From assembly GCF_964204645.1 (NCBI RefSeq), contig NC_134025.1:17454001-17514000 (forward strand): a DNA stretch of 60,000 nt. The letters run 5' to 3'. Every line of letters starts with the position of its first letter. The stretch's first letter is position 1. Positions 10,587-51,002 of the stretch are shown here, piece by piece. The notes beneath the pieces were generated by a model. That model did not search any database and was not told the DNA's origin. It saw only the letters and a list, made by a program, of their open reading frames with translations. A program made the translations under genes and the position numbers. The DNA comes from Tubulanus polymorphus. Lineage: Eukaryota > Nemertea > Palaeonemertea > Tubulaniformes > Tubulanidae.

Positions 10587-13479
10587 CAGTCAGTTACGGT
10601 AATAGTGAAAATAAAAAGGTACATTTGGGTGTACAGTGACCACAATATTCCAAGTACCATAGCACTCATACCAGAGACATTTTATTCAGACTAAGGATTA
10701 TAAATAAAACACTGATCTTCATTTCCATTAATTAATGATCTGTTGAATTAATTAGTTATCCAGTTGTCGGTGTTCGAGATGAAATGCCGGCAAAATAAGA
10801 ATCTAACGAACCAGGGCTGACCACAAATTGCCCAACAGATAAATTCTCGAATCGACACAATCCAATCATGTTGGGGGTTTCAAATAAATCGTGGCGTAGA
10901 CCTTGGTCTATTAACTAACCAATGCATCACCAGTACTGGTCATATAATAAATTATCTCTTTTGTAAACAATAAAGTTGTTTGGTGTCAAATAACTAGATT
11001 TGATGTGGACATCAATCTAAAAATTGTTTAACTGACCAAGGCTTGACCAGTACAGACCAGTTACCAGTGCAAACCAGAACCCATCATAAGTAATCTATAT
11101 GTTGAGTATTAGTAGGCCTAAGCAATAAAATCGTGTTTGGGTGTTGAGCAACTATGGCGCGAGCTATGATCTAACAACTATTTAACTGACCAAGTTTTGA
11201 CCAATACTGACCACCTAGCTATATTTATCTGTTTCGGACACAACACTGTCGTGTCTGGTATCAAATAATTTCACATGGCCTAGACGTATATATAGCAACA
11301 CTATTCCCTGAACAAGCTACACCAGTACTGTCTAATTGGCGGTTAAATGTTTTTAGAAATGACACGGGGTATTGCCTGAATCCTTCGTTTGTAGGTAGCG
11401 AGCTAACTTTGGAATTTCCCACTAAATGCAAACGATATTCACGTGGGATTTTGAACGAACAACGTTTCAATTTGTAATTGTAACGTGCGATTTCATACAT
11501 ATGAACGTGGTAAACGTTCTTATTTGAGCCGGTATCGCGCACATTTCACTCGCGTGAACGTGCGTATATTTAACCCCATACGGGCCCCGGGGCACCGGTG
11601 ACTCATACCTTAGATGGGCCCCATTCCCATTGACACTATTCAGACATGCTACGTATCAATAATTATTTTCAAATCATCAGAAATCATGGAAACATATTTT
11701 TTAGATTAAAGGATTAAACCTTTGACAATCTGAATACAGTCCCAAATTGATTAGTCACGATGGTTTATTCAGACTAGAGTTTTACAGGTCGAATATTGGG
11801 ACCAAATTAAGATATGTGCTCAAAAGATTAAACGAATTTCCGACAAATGTGTCTGACAAAAATAAATAGGGTCAAATCCATAGGGATCGAGCAGGGATCG
11901 CGGGAACCTGTCATAACTCATGACTTTATGGACCTCCTCACACACAGAATGAATGACCGAACGAAATAAACTAGAAATCAAATTTATACATCTTTTCTAT
12001 CACCATGAAAAAATAATGGAGATATGAAAATTCATTGATATTTTTTTATTCATTACGGTTTACAAACATGAATAGGTAAAACATATTTGCCGATTATACA
12101 TATTCATAGATGGACGCTTCATTTCAACTTATATGCCGAGTAGAGTATCGTGACTGTCGACTACTTTGATCACTGTTATTGTCTTAGGTTGATGTTACTA
12201 GTTTCGTGCACACAAACACATGTAATATGTTTTAAAACGCCTTAAAAGAATCAAAAAACGTAATCGTCTGTTCGAATCATATTTAAATGCACCCGATCGA
12301 CGACCTTGACATCTATGATGATCGAAAATCTCTCAAGGTCGGAAGGTAACATTTGATCCCTGGATCTTATCAACCGTTCGTCATTGGGTGCACTGTCAAT
12401 GACTGATTTTTGAGACATCCTATTTTACTAATTTGTAGTCAGTGTGGGATGTTTGGTTTTGTAAGAATAGTGAGGGGTGGAGGGTTGACAATTCAATCAT
12501 TCTTCATTAATTCCAAAAAGTACAAAGCTTTATAGGATAAGAAAGGTTAATAAAGAAACAACACTACCGTCAAGATAATAAACCTTGCTGTAGGCGGCTG
12601 TCTTCGTATTTTGCAAACTATGCATTATTCAACGAAGCACTCCCGTGACAGGACAATGGCTGCGTCCATGAACAGGGTCATGGAGTTCATTGTGTCATTG
12701 GAAAACACAAATTTACATCTCAGTAGTCTAGTAAAAACTTGCTACGCTTGTAAACGCTGGCTGACCCGGGTTCGAATACTGCTCTGCCCACTTTATTTTA
12801 CTTTTCTTCACACTTTCATTGGATTTTCTAAATTGTATGCTTCAGTTATAATTAACATACATTGTTAACGATATTTTATTAAGTATTAACGTATTGACAA
12901 AATATCACCTGCCACATTGACAGACTATTAATGATCGTTTTGATCGTGTGGTGGCCAAAAATGCACACAGATTACACTACTACCGATCAGACCCCTTGCT
13001 AACAACTGCTTTGCTACCAACCTTCCAATATGTATAGTGTTTCTCCCTCGAGTTAATGGGAGAATTTTAAGATGGAATTAATGATTGCGAGGCCGCGAAT
13101 AAATGAAATTGTCAACTCATTGAATTGAAAGACAAACACACTTCACACATCTCATACAGTTTTAGATTGCACCTGTATACCCACTGATAACACTTAATTC
13201 TCTGACCGAAGATTCGAATGTTATTTAATTTGGCAGTCTATCTTATTTATCTAGCTTTTCAATTGTTATCAGCGATTTAACTGATAAGTAGATATGAAGT
13301 AGACCCCGTGATTCAAAGCTATATAGATTTCGTACCCTAAGAAGTGTCTCAAACAAGACCTTAACACGTTAGAAGAAGCGGTAAGTACGTTACGGGTTTT
13401 CATTAGTTGCTTAATCCATCCAGATATCCTCATAAATGTGGATTAAAGTTCGGTCAACTATTAGACAATCTCTATTAGA
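10587..13479. other. Anonymous non-coding DNA
   Basis: Only short frames without family resemblance. The phrase GACCAGTACTGACCA recurs loosely between 10900 and 11220. A B-box-like GGGTTCGAATACTGC at 12768-12782 hints at a decayed tRNA-derived SINE. Confidence 0.35.
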
Positions 13480-13620
13480 CATAATAGGACGTTTCGTCAG
13501 GTGTGGACCTGACGATGATCTCTAGTGTGAGATCGAAACGTAGTGTTTTTACATTTTAGAAACAAATTTTCGATTTTAAATTCTTTTAATTTTACATAGT
13601 GGGTTTTTATCCTATTATCC
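13480..13620 (+). repeat. Penelope-like terminal remnant with a possible hammerhead-type fold
   Basis: ACGTTTC pairs with a downstream GAAACGT and encloses two hairpins, GTCAGGT/ACCTGAC and GATCTC/GAGATC. The text contains CTGACGA and, after the second hairpin, GAAAC, the two conserved boxes of hammerhead ribozymes that are known in Penelope-like elements. Downstream GTGGGTTTTTATCC also fits such ends. Stem I of an active ribozyme is weak, so this is a candidate only. Confidence 0.35.
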
Positions 13621-14870
13621 GTTCACCACGTTTGAGTGTGGTTATCGTAACATTCTATTAGATATTTTGCTTTTTTATCATAGCCATACGTACATATCAA
13701 CTAAGTAGCGACTATAATAGAGAAAACGGGGATATTATATCTTCTTCTATTTCATGGTTCACGATGTCTATTACTAGCCTAACTGGAATATTTCGACGTC
13801 TTCCAAGTTAAATGTAAAATGGAGAAAAATGCATTTCTCGCACGTGCAAAGATATTATCTGATATCAGCTGTAAGCAGCTTTGAAAATAGTTTTGAAAGA
13901 GCAGTATGTTCTATGTTTTTGGAGCGAGGTCAATTACTCTTACCAAACCAATTTTGTTTGATGGAATGACAGATATTTTGCAGTGGAAGATGAATGCTTA
14001 CGTCGTTGAACTGCGCAGTATATTATTTCCTATATGGTCGTAATATTGATATTTTAACGCCAAATGTTCTTTTTTGAAAACAATAAGTAATAGTCCTTGA
14101 TTTTAAGTCACACTGGTAGGTTGCATGGAAGGAACAAACTCCCAAAGTGTCTGATTGAAGGCGGATTTTAACGAGGGTCCATCCCACAGCACTTTCCGAG
14201 ATTTCTTATCGAGTTAATCGATACCGACGTAGAGGTTCGGGAATTTCAGAATTCACATCCGTCATCAATAAAGTTCATCAAACGTTACATCTGAACAATT
14301 TTTGGTTTATAAGACATCATAGGTCAATTTGATAATCTAAAGGGAAATATTTTCGGTTTAAACAGTAGATCGCGGGAGGAGCACGATGGACACGCAGTAT
14401 CGAGAAAATCAACAGGCTTTTTATATTAATGCATGGGTTTTCATGATATTCGATTATTAGCTGTTTTTGTTTCTTTACGGAAAACCCTGTTGATATTTAA
14501 TATGTGATGGGTCTCTGTTGCTTACGCATAAATCCATTTTTGACTTCGTCATATATCGACGGAGTCTTCATAATGGCTCTGGAGACCTATCCGGAAATAA
14601 TTTGCTCACATAATTCCGTGTATCGAAACTAAGTCTTTTGAACCGTGCACGTGATCAGTGCCAGGGTTTTTGTTGACGTGAGCCCCGACGAGTGGAAATC
14701 TAACCCTGACAATCGAGGATGAATCACAGATCGTGAAGTGGTGCCACATGATTACAAAATGGCCGCATTTCATTTTCGGCTGTGGGGGGTCGCCATTTTG
14801 TGAATGCACATGATTTCTATCTTGGCGCTGATTGGCTGTTTTTGATTGGATTCGAAGCGATTCGTCGCTA
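13621..14870. other. Anonymous non-coding DNA
   Basis: No gene or repeat family recognised. Confidence 0.3.
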
Positions 14871-15074
14871 GTAGCCGCACACTACGCGATTTGCTGCCGA
14901 TCCTCGGCGATCTTGTCGCCGAATATCTAGCATGCCAGATACTGAGCGATCTTGTCGCCGGCGACGATTTGTCGGCCGACAATGTTTGCCAGTGACTCGG
15001 ACTGCTCGGACTCGGCGATTTTGTCGCTTGCGACGAAAATCGCCGAGAAATCGCCTAGTGTGCACCCGGCTTAA
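14871..15074. repeat. MITE with GCACACTAGGCGAT-type ends
   Basis: The right end read inward is AAGCCGGGTGCACACTAGGC and the left is GTAGCCGCACACTACGCGAT; both are followed by GGCGAT-TTGTCGC texts in inverted orientation. Non-coding. Confidence 0.6.
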
Positions 15075-15225
15075 GAGACCAATAAGCGACCATCTTATTA
15101 TGATGTTGCTAGTACATTGTATTCAAAACAGAATCAGAAAGATAAAGATCTTAAAGAAATACTTTTCTAATACAAACAGATTTCCCAATAATTCAAAATA
15201 ATTCAAATTTATTCTCAAAATGCTT

Positions 15226-15436
15226 ATCAGGTGAGCATCTGAGCCGTTGCAGTTGCCAGTATTCGTAACTGACATAAGCAGAGAAGCAACTGGGAGGATC
15301 TCGTATCCCGCTAGTCGACATCAGTTGCTGCGAATCCGAGCGCAGTCGACATAAGCGTGGCTGCGATCGCGGTTGCTCTCAGTTGCGTTGGTAAGAGTCG
15401 GTAGGCGTCGCGTTGCTTGTCGACATAAGCCAGCCT
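15226..15436. repeat. GTCGACATAAGC-rich repeat, probably a MITE
   Basis: Contains GTTGC and GTCGACATAAGC several times and ends AGCCAGCCT. The left terminal repeat is not clear. Confidence 0.35.
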
Positions 15437-15592
15437 AAATACTTACGTGGTTTCGATGCCTTACATTACGCTGCGCCCATTCTATGAACATCCGCTTTTT
15501 GCTTCTTTTCGCCAGCGGTCCTATTTTATTACTTTTTTTTATCTGATTCAGCCAATATCGCTTATCTTATCAAAACTAAAAATATTTTACTG

Positions 15593-16086
15593 ATGCTTGC
15601 TGGTGACATAGAATCAAATCCCGGTCCTCAACCATCGGGAATTAATGTTCTCTATTCAAATATCCGCAATATCTCAGCTGACGACGGTAGTAGATTTGAA
15701 CTACTCAAACATCAAGTGATTATTTCATCAATCGAAATTGTTGCTCTCGCTGAGGTCGGAGACATACGAAACAAATTAGATGAATTTCAAATACCCAATT
15801 TTGATGTACTGTTTTATACTTGGGAATACAGGATCTTATTATTTACGTTAAATCATCACTAAATCCGAGCCTTAGAAACGACCTTAGGACTAACTCATAT
15901 TCTATTTGGATATCTTTAAAAGTCCGCTACAATTTATTCTCCCTAGATTTTTATTATAGATCACCTTCACAAAAGAGAGATATGCGTAAAGATTTTCTCC
16001 TTAATCTAAAAAAAAATCAGTGGAAACAGTCCGCGTTAATCAAGATCCCTCGAAAAGTGGTATTAGGTGACCTTAATAGTAACTAG
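15593..16086 (+). pseudogene. LINE ORF2, N-terminal endonuclease part
   Basis: LAGDIESNPGPQPSGINVLY is the usual entry of CR1/L2-type ORF2 proteins, followed by an endonuclease-like SNIRNIS and LAEVGD (where families have E-T-W-L). A frameshift near 15840 moves the frame to FYYRSPSQK and VVLGDLNSN, the GDFN-type motif. The reading stops just after this motif where unrelated DNA begins. Confidence 0.7.
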
Positions 16087-17362
16087 AAAGAAACTTATTG
16101 ATAGGACGACGACAGAGAATAGAAATTAAAAGTGGAACTCAGGGTGAAGACGAGTTAGGTTGGTTGCTAAGGCTTACACACTGTAGTGCTTTTCAAACAC
16201 ATTTGCAAGTCAGGTCCAAACGAAGTTCCACTGTAGACAAAGAGTTGAACATATAATGCAAGTTTAAGGTATTACAGAGATTTAAGGCAAGACGGAGCAG
16301 TTAGCATCCCTGCAAGTTTGAAAACTAGAGGGAAAAAGGTCCCAAGGCTTGAAATATTGTAAGCTCGATCAACAAAATCGTCGTCGGTATGGATTGATAT
16401 TGCCTTACATACAATTAGAGGGGTTGAGAAGCGAAGGTATCATTTTAGCCATCGGTGCATGTTTAATCAAAGTTATACTTACCATGACCACCGGATACAG
16501 TCTGCTCTCGGCACAATCGCCAAGAACCCATGACATAGGCCAATGACCATGCAGTCCATGGGGTACAAGCTTCACATCCATTTGTTAACGCAGTTATTTG
16601 AAGCTGTTCACAGACTGAACCATAGGCCAACTGCTAACTGTACCCTTAGGCCCTGGAGCTAGTCAAACGATCGACCGAGTGGAACAGAATGAATATTTAC
16701 CAGCAGTCTCATTAGAATTCTTACATGATATCTTAAAGATTGATTATGGGAATCTATGACTTGAAAAATGTTTGATAGATCAGGGAGAATGATACAAAAC
16801 AACTACGATGAGGGTGTAGGCCGGTTACTGACGAGAAGTTACCTGATCGTTGGTGGTTAAAGCTTTTATAATCGGATCGGATTTTTGTGAAAATATCCGA
16901 ACGTGGAACTAATATGGCTACAGTCGAAATTAAAACTAGTTACTGACGAAATTAAGTTTCCGACTTAAAGGTTTTAATGGTTTCACAAAAGGAATTTTTT
17001 ATAGTAAAAGTTATCGTGATTAATATTTCTTCTGCTAATTCAAGACCTTTTTGATAAACGAGCGTGTGGATTGTAGCCTACGCGCGACACGCTCCGTAAC
17101 GCGCATCATCTATTACTAATACATACACGGTGATCGCCGCGTATATAAGGCAATATTGCCTACGGGACTGTAACTAATGTTATCGACGCGCGCTCTCATC
17201 ATCACTGTGCCGCAAACTAGATACACATAATCGGACTCTAAAAACGGATCGCTGACGCGAAAGTCCAAAAGAATTAATGACGATAAATCATTTTACTAGT
17301 AATAGTAAGATAGTTTTCAGCGTTGTTCAGCGTACCGTCGTCATAAAAATTCTAACTGGTAC
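16087..17362. other. Unrelated DNA inside the LINE
   Basis: No coding similarity. The stretch near 17140-17160 has GTATATAAGG after a GC-rich part and could be a promoter or LTR fragment, without further support. Confidence 0.3.
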
Positions 17363-17477
17363 CCTGGGTCCAGTTCCACAGTTCGGAGTTAAAATTTGAC
17401 CCTGAGTTAACTCATTGAAAATGAACTAATTTTAACTCAGAGTTGACTCTAACTCACAACTGTGGAACTGGGTCCTG
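17363..17477. repeat. Short MITE with CTGGGTCCAGTTCCACAGTT ends
   Basis: Left end CTGGGTCCAGTTCCACAGTT and right end AACTGTGGAACTGGGTCCTG form terminal inverted repeats; AGTTAA/TTAACT motifs fill the core. A related text, GGGCCCAGTTTCAC, is at 5847-5860. Confidence 0.6.
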
Positions 17478-17478
17478 G

Positions 17479-18034
17479 TGACCAAACTGATACTGCTGGG
17501 CGTGAGCTCAAATCCACAACAGATGACTTATATCTGTGTCAACTGATTAACGAACCAACCCGTATAGCCCGAAATAGTAATTCCTGTATCGATTTAATTT
17601 TCACCGACTCCCCAGGTTTCGTTAACTCTCACGTAGTCCAACCTCCCATTAGTAATACTGACCACTGTTCCGTGACCCTAAATTTATCAGTGCCGACCAG
17701 CAAACGATCAACCCGTAAGAAACTGATTTGGAACTATGATAAATGTAACTTGCCCAACCTAACTGAAGCAATTAACCAAACAAATTGGATTGGTTTATTT
17801 AATTCTTAAGTCCCAAATACTATAGCGAACCAAGTGACTGACATGATCTTTTATTTGTACAGTTCATATATTCCAAATAAGTCTATCCACATACGTGCTA
17901 CTGATAAACCATGGTTCAGGAATGATATCAGAATAGCTATAAATCGTAGGAATAGTTTCTACCGTCGTTTTAAACCCTCAAAACTTAGTTCGTTTTTTTC
18001 GATTTGTACAAATTAGAATCACGAATCGTTAACA
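17479..18034 (+). pseudogene. LINE ORF2, C-terminal endonuclease and linker
   Basis: LCQLINEPTRI, CIDLIFTDSP and ISNTDHCSVTL correspond to the last endonuclease motifs (DLIFT, SDHxxV). A stop at 17807 and a frame change follow, then TDKPWFRNDIRIAINRRNSF, the conserved linker before the RT. Confidence 0.7.
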
Positions 18035-18061
18035 ACCTGATAGCTGTAGCAAAAAAGAAAT

Positions 18062-19310
18062 ATGAATGACAGAATAATCCTAGAAAATCTGGAAACGGCT
18101 GAAAACAGCGGTAACAGTACAGATTACTGGAAAATAATAAAAGTTTTGCTAGGAAACAATTTCTCCTCAGATATCTCAACTATGTTTGACCCTCGAAATA
18201 GAACTTTCTGTGAAAGTGACTTCGACAAATCAAATCTATTCATGCGTTTCATGTCAGCAAAATGCCATAACGATAGTAACCCAGTTGGACTACCCATTTC
18301 CCCTAATAGGTATAACTTTGAGGCCAATATTCTATACTCCACACCCGCCACTATTGAAAAACTCATCAAGTCGCTACCATTAAACAAAGCCTGCGGTGTA
18401 GACAACATTACGAATCGAATGCTGAAAATGACGGCTTCTCCCATTTCTCACGTTCTTTCTAAGCTTTTTAATAAACTGATAAACCATGGCACTTTTCCTG
18501 ATTCATGGAAGAAATGAGTGGTTGCTGTAATATATAAAAAAGGGGATAAGTTTGACCCCAACAACTATCGCCCTGTTACACTACTAAATTATATATCTAA
18601 ACTCTTCGAGAAAGTTTTATATGATTCGATGTACCAACATCTCATAAATTATAATCTTATATATCCTCGACAATCGGGATTTTTAGAGACATAGTACAAC
18701 CGATCAACTTTAGCAATCACTTCCTTCATCCATGAAAATGTTGAGCAAAATCTAGATGTGCGATCTGTCTTTTTGGACACCACAGCTGCATTCGATTCTG
18801 TCCCACACCGGCTTATTCTCCACAAAGTCAAAGCCTACGGTTTTAGAGGTACATCACTTAATTTAATCAGATTATACCTTACAAACCCTAAAATCAGGGT
18901 TCAGATTAATGGGATCCAATCATGCGATTCAGCAGATGACTATATAAATACCCCTGTCCCTCAAGGCTCTTTGATAGGTCCACTTTTGTTTCTCCTCTAT
19001 ATGAATGATCTGCCTGCCCGACAATCCTGAGAGCTCAACCTTCCTATATGCTGACGTTACCTCGCTATACACACCAATAAACCCCAACGACCCATCTGTA
19101 GGGAATCAAACCCTTCAGAGAGATTTAAATAAGATTGGGTATTGGGCATATAAATGGGGTCTTACTTTCAAACCTAGCAAAGAGAACAGAATTTCGGGTG
19201 GAGTATGCTTTCAAAAGCAGTCAAGGTGCTGTTTGGAATCGACAGGTTCAAAATGGCATCTCCATGAAATAACCAATCCGAGTTCGGGTTCCTCCCCAAA
19301 AAGAATTTGA
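18062..19310 (+). pseudogene. LINE ORF2, reverse transcriptase domain
   Basis: The blocks NKACGVDNITNRMLK, NNYRPVTLL, FLDTTAAFDSVPH and VPQGSLIGPLLFLLYMNDL identify the RT. Stops at 18515 and 18692 and a frameshift near 19025 break it. The catalytic box reads YADV where active enzymes have YADD, so the polymerase is dead independent of the stops. Confidence 0.8.
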
Positions 19311-19704
19311 AATTGTAGGTTTCCTCAGACGCTTTCTTAGCAATTTTAAACCAGGAATTACGATAAAAAAGTGGGCAAATTTTAATACGAACCGACCACA
19401 ATGTGCCATGGGATTTTAAGATCAGAAACTATTTTCTCGAAAACATTCAAAATAGCGGCCTCTTTCTGCTTCATTATTTCTTTTCAATAAACTAAAGTCC
19501 ATTCAGCTTCACAAACTAAATCATCTATATTGTAGTACCATACCGTAAGCCCCGAGTGTCTGTGATGCACTCGTTCACTACCGGTTAGGTACCACATGTG
19601 CGAAAAGTATCGAAAAGAGAAACATGATATTTATATATGTTTGTGTGTATAGCCACACGCAGGCAAATTATTTTTGAATATATTTAAAATATTGTTTGGA
19701 AAAT

Positions 19705-20171
19705 CCTCCCTCCCTCCCTCCCTCCCTCCCTCCCTCCCTCCCTCCCTCCCTCCCTCCCTCCCTCCCTCCCTCCCTCCCTCCCTCCCTCCCTCCCTCCCTC
19801 CCTCCCTCCCTCCCTCCCTCCCTCCCTCCCTCCCTCCCTCCCTCCCTCCCTCCCTCCCTCCCTCCCTCCCTCCCTCCCTCCCTCCCTCCCTCCCTCCCTC
19901 CCTCCCTCCCTCCCTCCCTCCCTCCCTCCCTCCCTCCCTCCCTCCCTCCCTCCCTCCCTCCCTCCCTCCCTCCCTCCCTCCCTCCCTCCCTCCCTCCCTC
20001 CCTCCCTCCCTCCCTCCCTCCCTCCCTCCCTCCCTCCCTCCCTCCCTCCCTCCCTCCCTCCCTCCCTCCCTCCCTCCCTCCCTCCCTCCCTCCCTCCCTC
20101 CCTCCCTCCCTCCCTCCCTCCCTCCCTCCCTCCCTCCCTCCCTCCCTCCCTCCCTCCCTCCCTCCCTCCCT
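19705..20171. repeat. (CCCT)n microsatellite, 467 bp
   Basis: An uninterrupted tetranucleotide run of about 117 units. One strand is pure pyrimidine, the other pure purine. Long open frames in all three phases (PSLP repeats, GREG repeats) are artefacts. It ends about 740 bp before the arginase ATG. Confidence 0.98.
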
Positions 20172-20519
20172 AGAACTTGGATTTTAGCGGCAACGGAACT
20201 TAGTTTGTTCATTATTAATACATGATCAACGACCTTACAACGATCTTATAGATAACATATCGGATGACAACTGCTCTCCGCAGTTTGAAAATTCACGATT
20301 TTCATTGGTTCGGTCCTAACTCGTAAACGACGGTCGAATTATTTTTCTGATTATCTAGCAATGGGCCTGTTTGCTCAATTGTAGACATATGATTTGTCAG
20401 TAAAGCTCACCGTTTTGCACGAAACAAATGCACCACGTTACCTATATGCATGATGTCGCCTACATCTGGTCACATAGTTTGTCCGTTCGGTGCTCTGTGA
20501 CTAAATTCGCGGCGAAATT

Positions 20520-20576
20520 CGTATATGTATATGTATATGTATATGTATACGTATATGTATATGTATATGTATATAA
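20520..20576. repeat. (GTATAT)n hexanucleotide repeat
   Basis: About nine to ten units with one GTATAC variant. It lies in the 700 bp between the CCCT tract and the first arginase coding exon. Confidence 0.9.
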
Positions 20577-20914
20577 GTATAAGTTTTCACTTTTATCAAA
20601 ATAACATTTGGCATTAACATGTAAGGCGAAAACCACCAAAACATGGTTATATGTCATTCGATGATAAAAAGGTTTAAATAGATGATAAAAACATATAAAA
20701 AGATAGTGAAAACATATGAAAAGGTGATGAAAACATGAAACATGATGACAGATGCGTGTGCGTACGTAGTAATCGTATTCAGTCATAGCGTCGAATTTAT
20801 GTAAGCTTACACCCACTATCCGAAAAGGCAGCTTTTATTTAAATGATTTCTTATTTTCAGTGTGAGAAAGTAGAATTTTCATTTAACTTTATATCAATCG
20901 AGGAACCATTTGCA

Positions 20915-48331
<27,417 letters not shown>

Positions 48332-48382
48332 TTCTAAAACGCACAATGTTGTTCCCTTTTCTTTTGTTCATTCTTAGATCTG

Positions 48383-48505
48383 ATGGTGCCGTGGTAAATT
48401 GCCACCATCTTGGTATTATGGTGCTGTGTTTAAATTGCCACCATACTTTTTCAGTTTTATGGTGCTGTGTTAAATTGCCACCATGGCGCATTTTATATCT
48501 CATAT
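48383..48505. repeat. Short tandem repeat after arginase
   Basis: About three copies of a 35-45 bp unit containing GGTGCTGTGTTAAATTGCC and ending CCACCAT. It may lie in the arginase 3' UTR. Confidence 0.65.
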
Positions 48506-51002
48506 ATCAACAGTTTTGCATTTTAGCGTTTGTTTTATATGGTGCTGGGTAAAATCTTTGCCTAAGTTTCGGAGCCTTTTTGCTTCAAAAAGCAACATTT
48601 TACTCCGAGGCTGCATCGTTAGTACGTTATTTTACTTATTTGAAATACAACTACAACCGAATCGACAATAGATTAAATTCAATAGCAAATATTATGAATG
48701 TTATTTTTCCTACATGTGGTCAACATGGTAGATCTAGATATGTGATGTGTCATATATGCTGTGATCTAAGCCGCGTTCACACGACAACTAGTTATACCGG
48801 TCTAAATGGGTCCGTACCTGGTCCGGACCAAATGTGAGCGTTCACACGGCGTTTTGACACGCGTTGATAGAATCACCTGTTACCGGGTCCACAAGATGTC
48901 GCCATCTACTAAACAATAAACTGGGCCTGTATGAAGTCTAATTTCCAGATTCCAGCAGAGCAAGACATTCTTCATTTGACCAATTCGATCCTCTGTCAGG
49001 TTTAGACATTTTTGCGAATTCGATCATACTCTATCACTGAAACGCAAAGTGTCGTTTAAACACGATTCAAAACACGGAAGTAAAACGGATGATGATTGCG
49101 ACATACGAATGCGAATGCGAAAACGAAAATTTGTTACACTCCAAACATTTCCATGGTATAGGGAGGAAAAACAGTACCTGAAATTAATTACATAAACGGT
49201 AAAAAAAAGCATTTAAAACTTAATGAACTGAACTCACACTCTACCGCAGAGGTCGCGATATCTACCGCAGATTCAGGATTACGATTTAGACTGGACCTGG
49301 TACCAGTTTCTGTCCACACACAGATTAAGACCAGTCAAAAATTTAGACCGGATCTGGTTAGCTCCTTAAGTGTAAACTATACTTTGTTACCATTCGTCGT
49401 GACCTTATCGCTGAATATACGCGACATCTATCGATATTATAACAACATCCACGGGTATAGATGCACATAGATAAACATTGAGTATTTCAACAGAAAAAGA
49501 GCTTAAACCAGAAAAAGAGAAAATGAGAGTTTTCTTGTATAGGGCACTATTCATTATCTATTTATTTTCCCACTCATCAATTTTGACCAACTTGAATAAA
49601 ATTTTGTCTCCGGTTGACGAACTTTTCGTCGGTCAACTGTCCCGGGGATCTTCCTGTCTCTCCAGCATAATATTGTTTTATAAATGAATTATAATTTTAA
49701 AGATTATGAAGGGAAAAATCTGTTGGACTTTTGGGGGAAACCGGCGAAAATTCCACTTTCTAACTCAAAATTGTGCCGGTCCCAAAGTATCCGACTTAGA
49801 AATGGTCTATTGTATAACAACCCACTCTTAGATGTAGAAATGAGGAATGCAGAGCTTGATACCTAATATCACACGCGCAGCAGGTATATATGCATCCTGC
49901 ATTGGCAGGGATTCGAACCTGATTGCATCGCTACACTCAGCCACGATTACAACCCATGCCACAGTAGACCAGGTGCGCAGGTACATGCGCAGCTTTACCG
50001 TGCGAAAACCTGCTGCACCAATCAGATTGCTTGTAGTATAATCGCTCAGGTAAATTTCACGGAAGAACTATGAATAGGAAAACCCGTGTTAAAATAAACC
50101 GGGATGTCTGATTTGCTAATAATGACATCATCTAAGCTGCGCGTGTAGCTGCGCATTCGGTCTAGTGTGGCAGGGTTTCGTACCGTGGCAATCTCGATGT
50201 CATCAGGTTCGAATCCCTGCCGGGGGAGGATTGTGTATATGTCTAACGAAGGCAAACTTTTCATCCAGCAAACTATGAGGTCACCGCCACAATACTTGCC
50301 ATCTCTCCCCGTTCTCGACAAACCTTCCACAAGTATATTCTCAACTTAACAATGACACATCCTGTTTGATCATACTTATTCAGACACCACCTATAAGTCA
50401 TCCAATAAACCGGAATCGTGTATCCAAATCAATTTCTTAGATTTTTATATTGGCATAACCTAAAACTTCCATCCTATTCTTTTTCAACCAGCATACTCCC
50501 TCAGAACGAAGCCTCAAATGGTTTGTGACTTTCTCAAAATGTATAAAATGAATTAATTTCTAGTTCATGTGTCCTCAAAAATTAATATGTGAACGGTTGA
50601 TAAAGGACCAATTGTCCAGTGGCTCACCAAACAGTGTGAAGTAATAGTCCGTCACACTGTAGGCCTACCGGTATGCACAAATTCATTTCATTGAAAATTA
50701 AACAAGAGAAAAATCGATCAAAAACGGACTGGATTTTGGTCAGAGTGAACTTTCAATGAAACTTACTTTTAGAAAAAGAATAAAATCTTCGAAAGACTGA
50801 TTATGAGAATTTCAGATCGAACAAACGTTCGCATCAAGACGTCGCACGGAGAGCGATGCCGGCGTTGGTGTCACTGAGGCAGGCTGATGACGATTGCTTG
50901 TTTGTCTTTTTGTTTGTTTACATCGTTTGGACCTTGGTTTTTAACCCTATTGGATCGTTCATTTAACCTCATGATGGGACGGCCTTTGAAGTGTTGCCCG
51001 CA
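48506..51002. other. Non-coding DNA with decayed repeats
   Basis: 48775-48870 contains AAGCCGCGTTCACACGACA and GAGCGTTCACACGGCG, a MITE-like end. B-box-like texts are GCAGGGATTCGAACCTG (near 49905) and CAGGTTCGAATCCCTGCCG (near 50204), in opposite senses. No gene. Confidence 0.4.

Larger units (their letters stand above)
15490..19310 (+). mobile_element. Dead CR1/L2-like LINE, interrupted
   Basis: Remnants of an ORF2 in order: endonuclease start (15593-16086), unrelated DNA (16087-17478), endonuclease end (17479-18034), linker and reverse transcriptase (18062-19310). Multiple stops and frameshifts are present. No clear 3' tail was found after 19310. Confidence 0.75.

Noticed and set aside
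14606-15201. Several short frames on both strands
   Set aside because: They overlap a MITE with GGCGAT-rich inverted repeats and show no coding pattern.
19705-20171. CRISPR-like array
   Set aside because: Simple tetranucleotide repeat without spacers in an animal genome; the AT tracts are likewise simple repeats.
19631-20225. Long open frames of PSLP and GREG repeats
   Set aside because: They are translations of the (CCCT)n microsatellite on both strands, with no sign of coding constraint.
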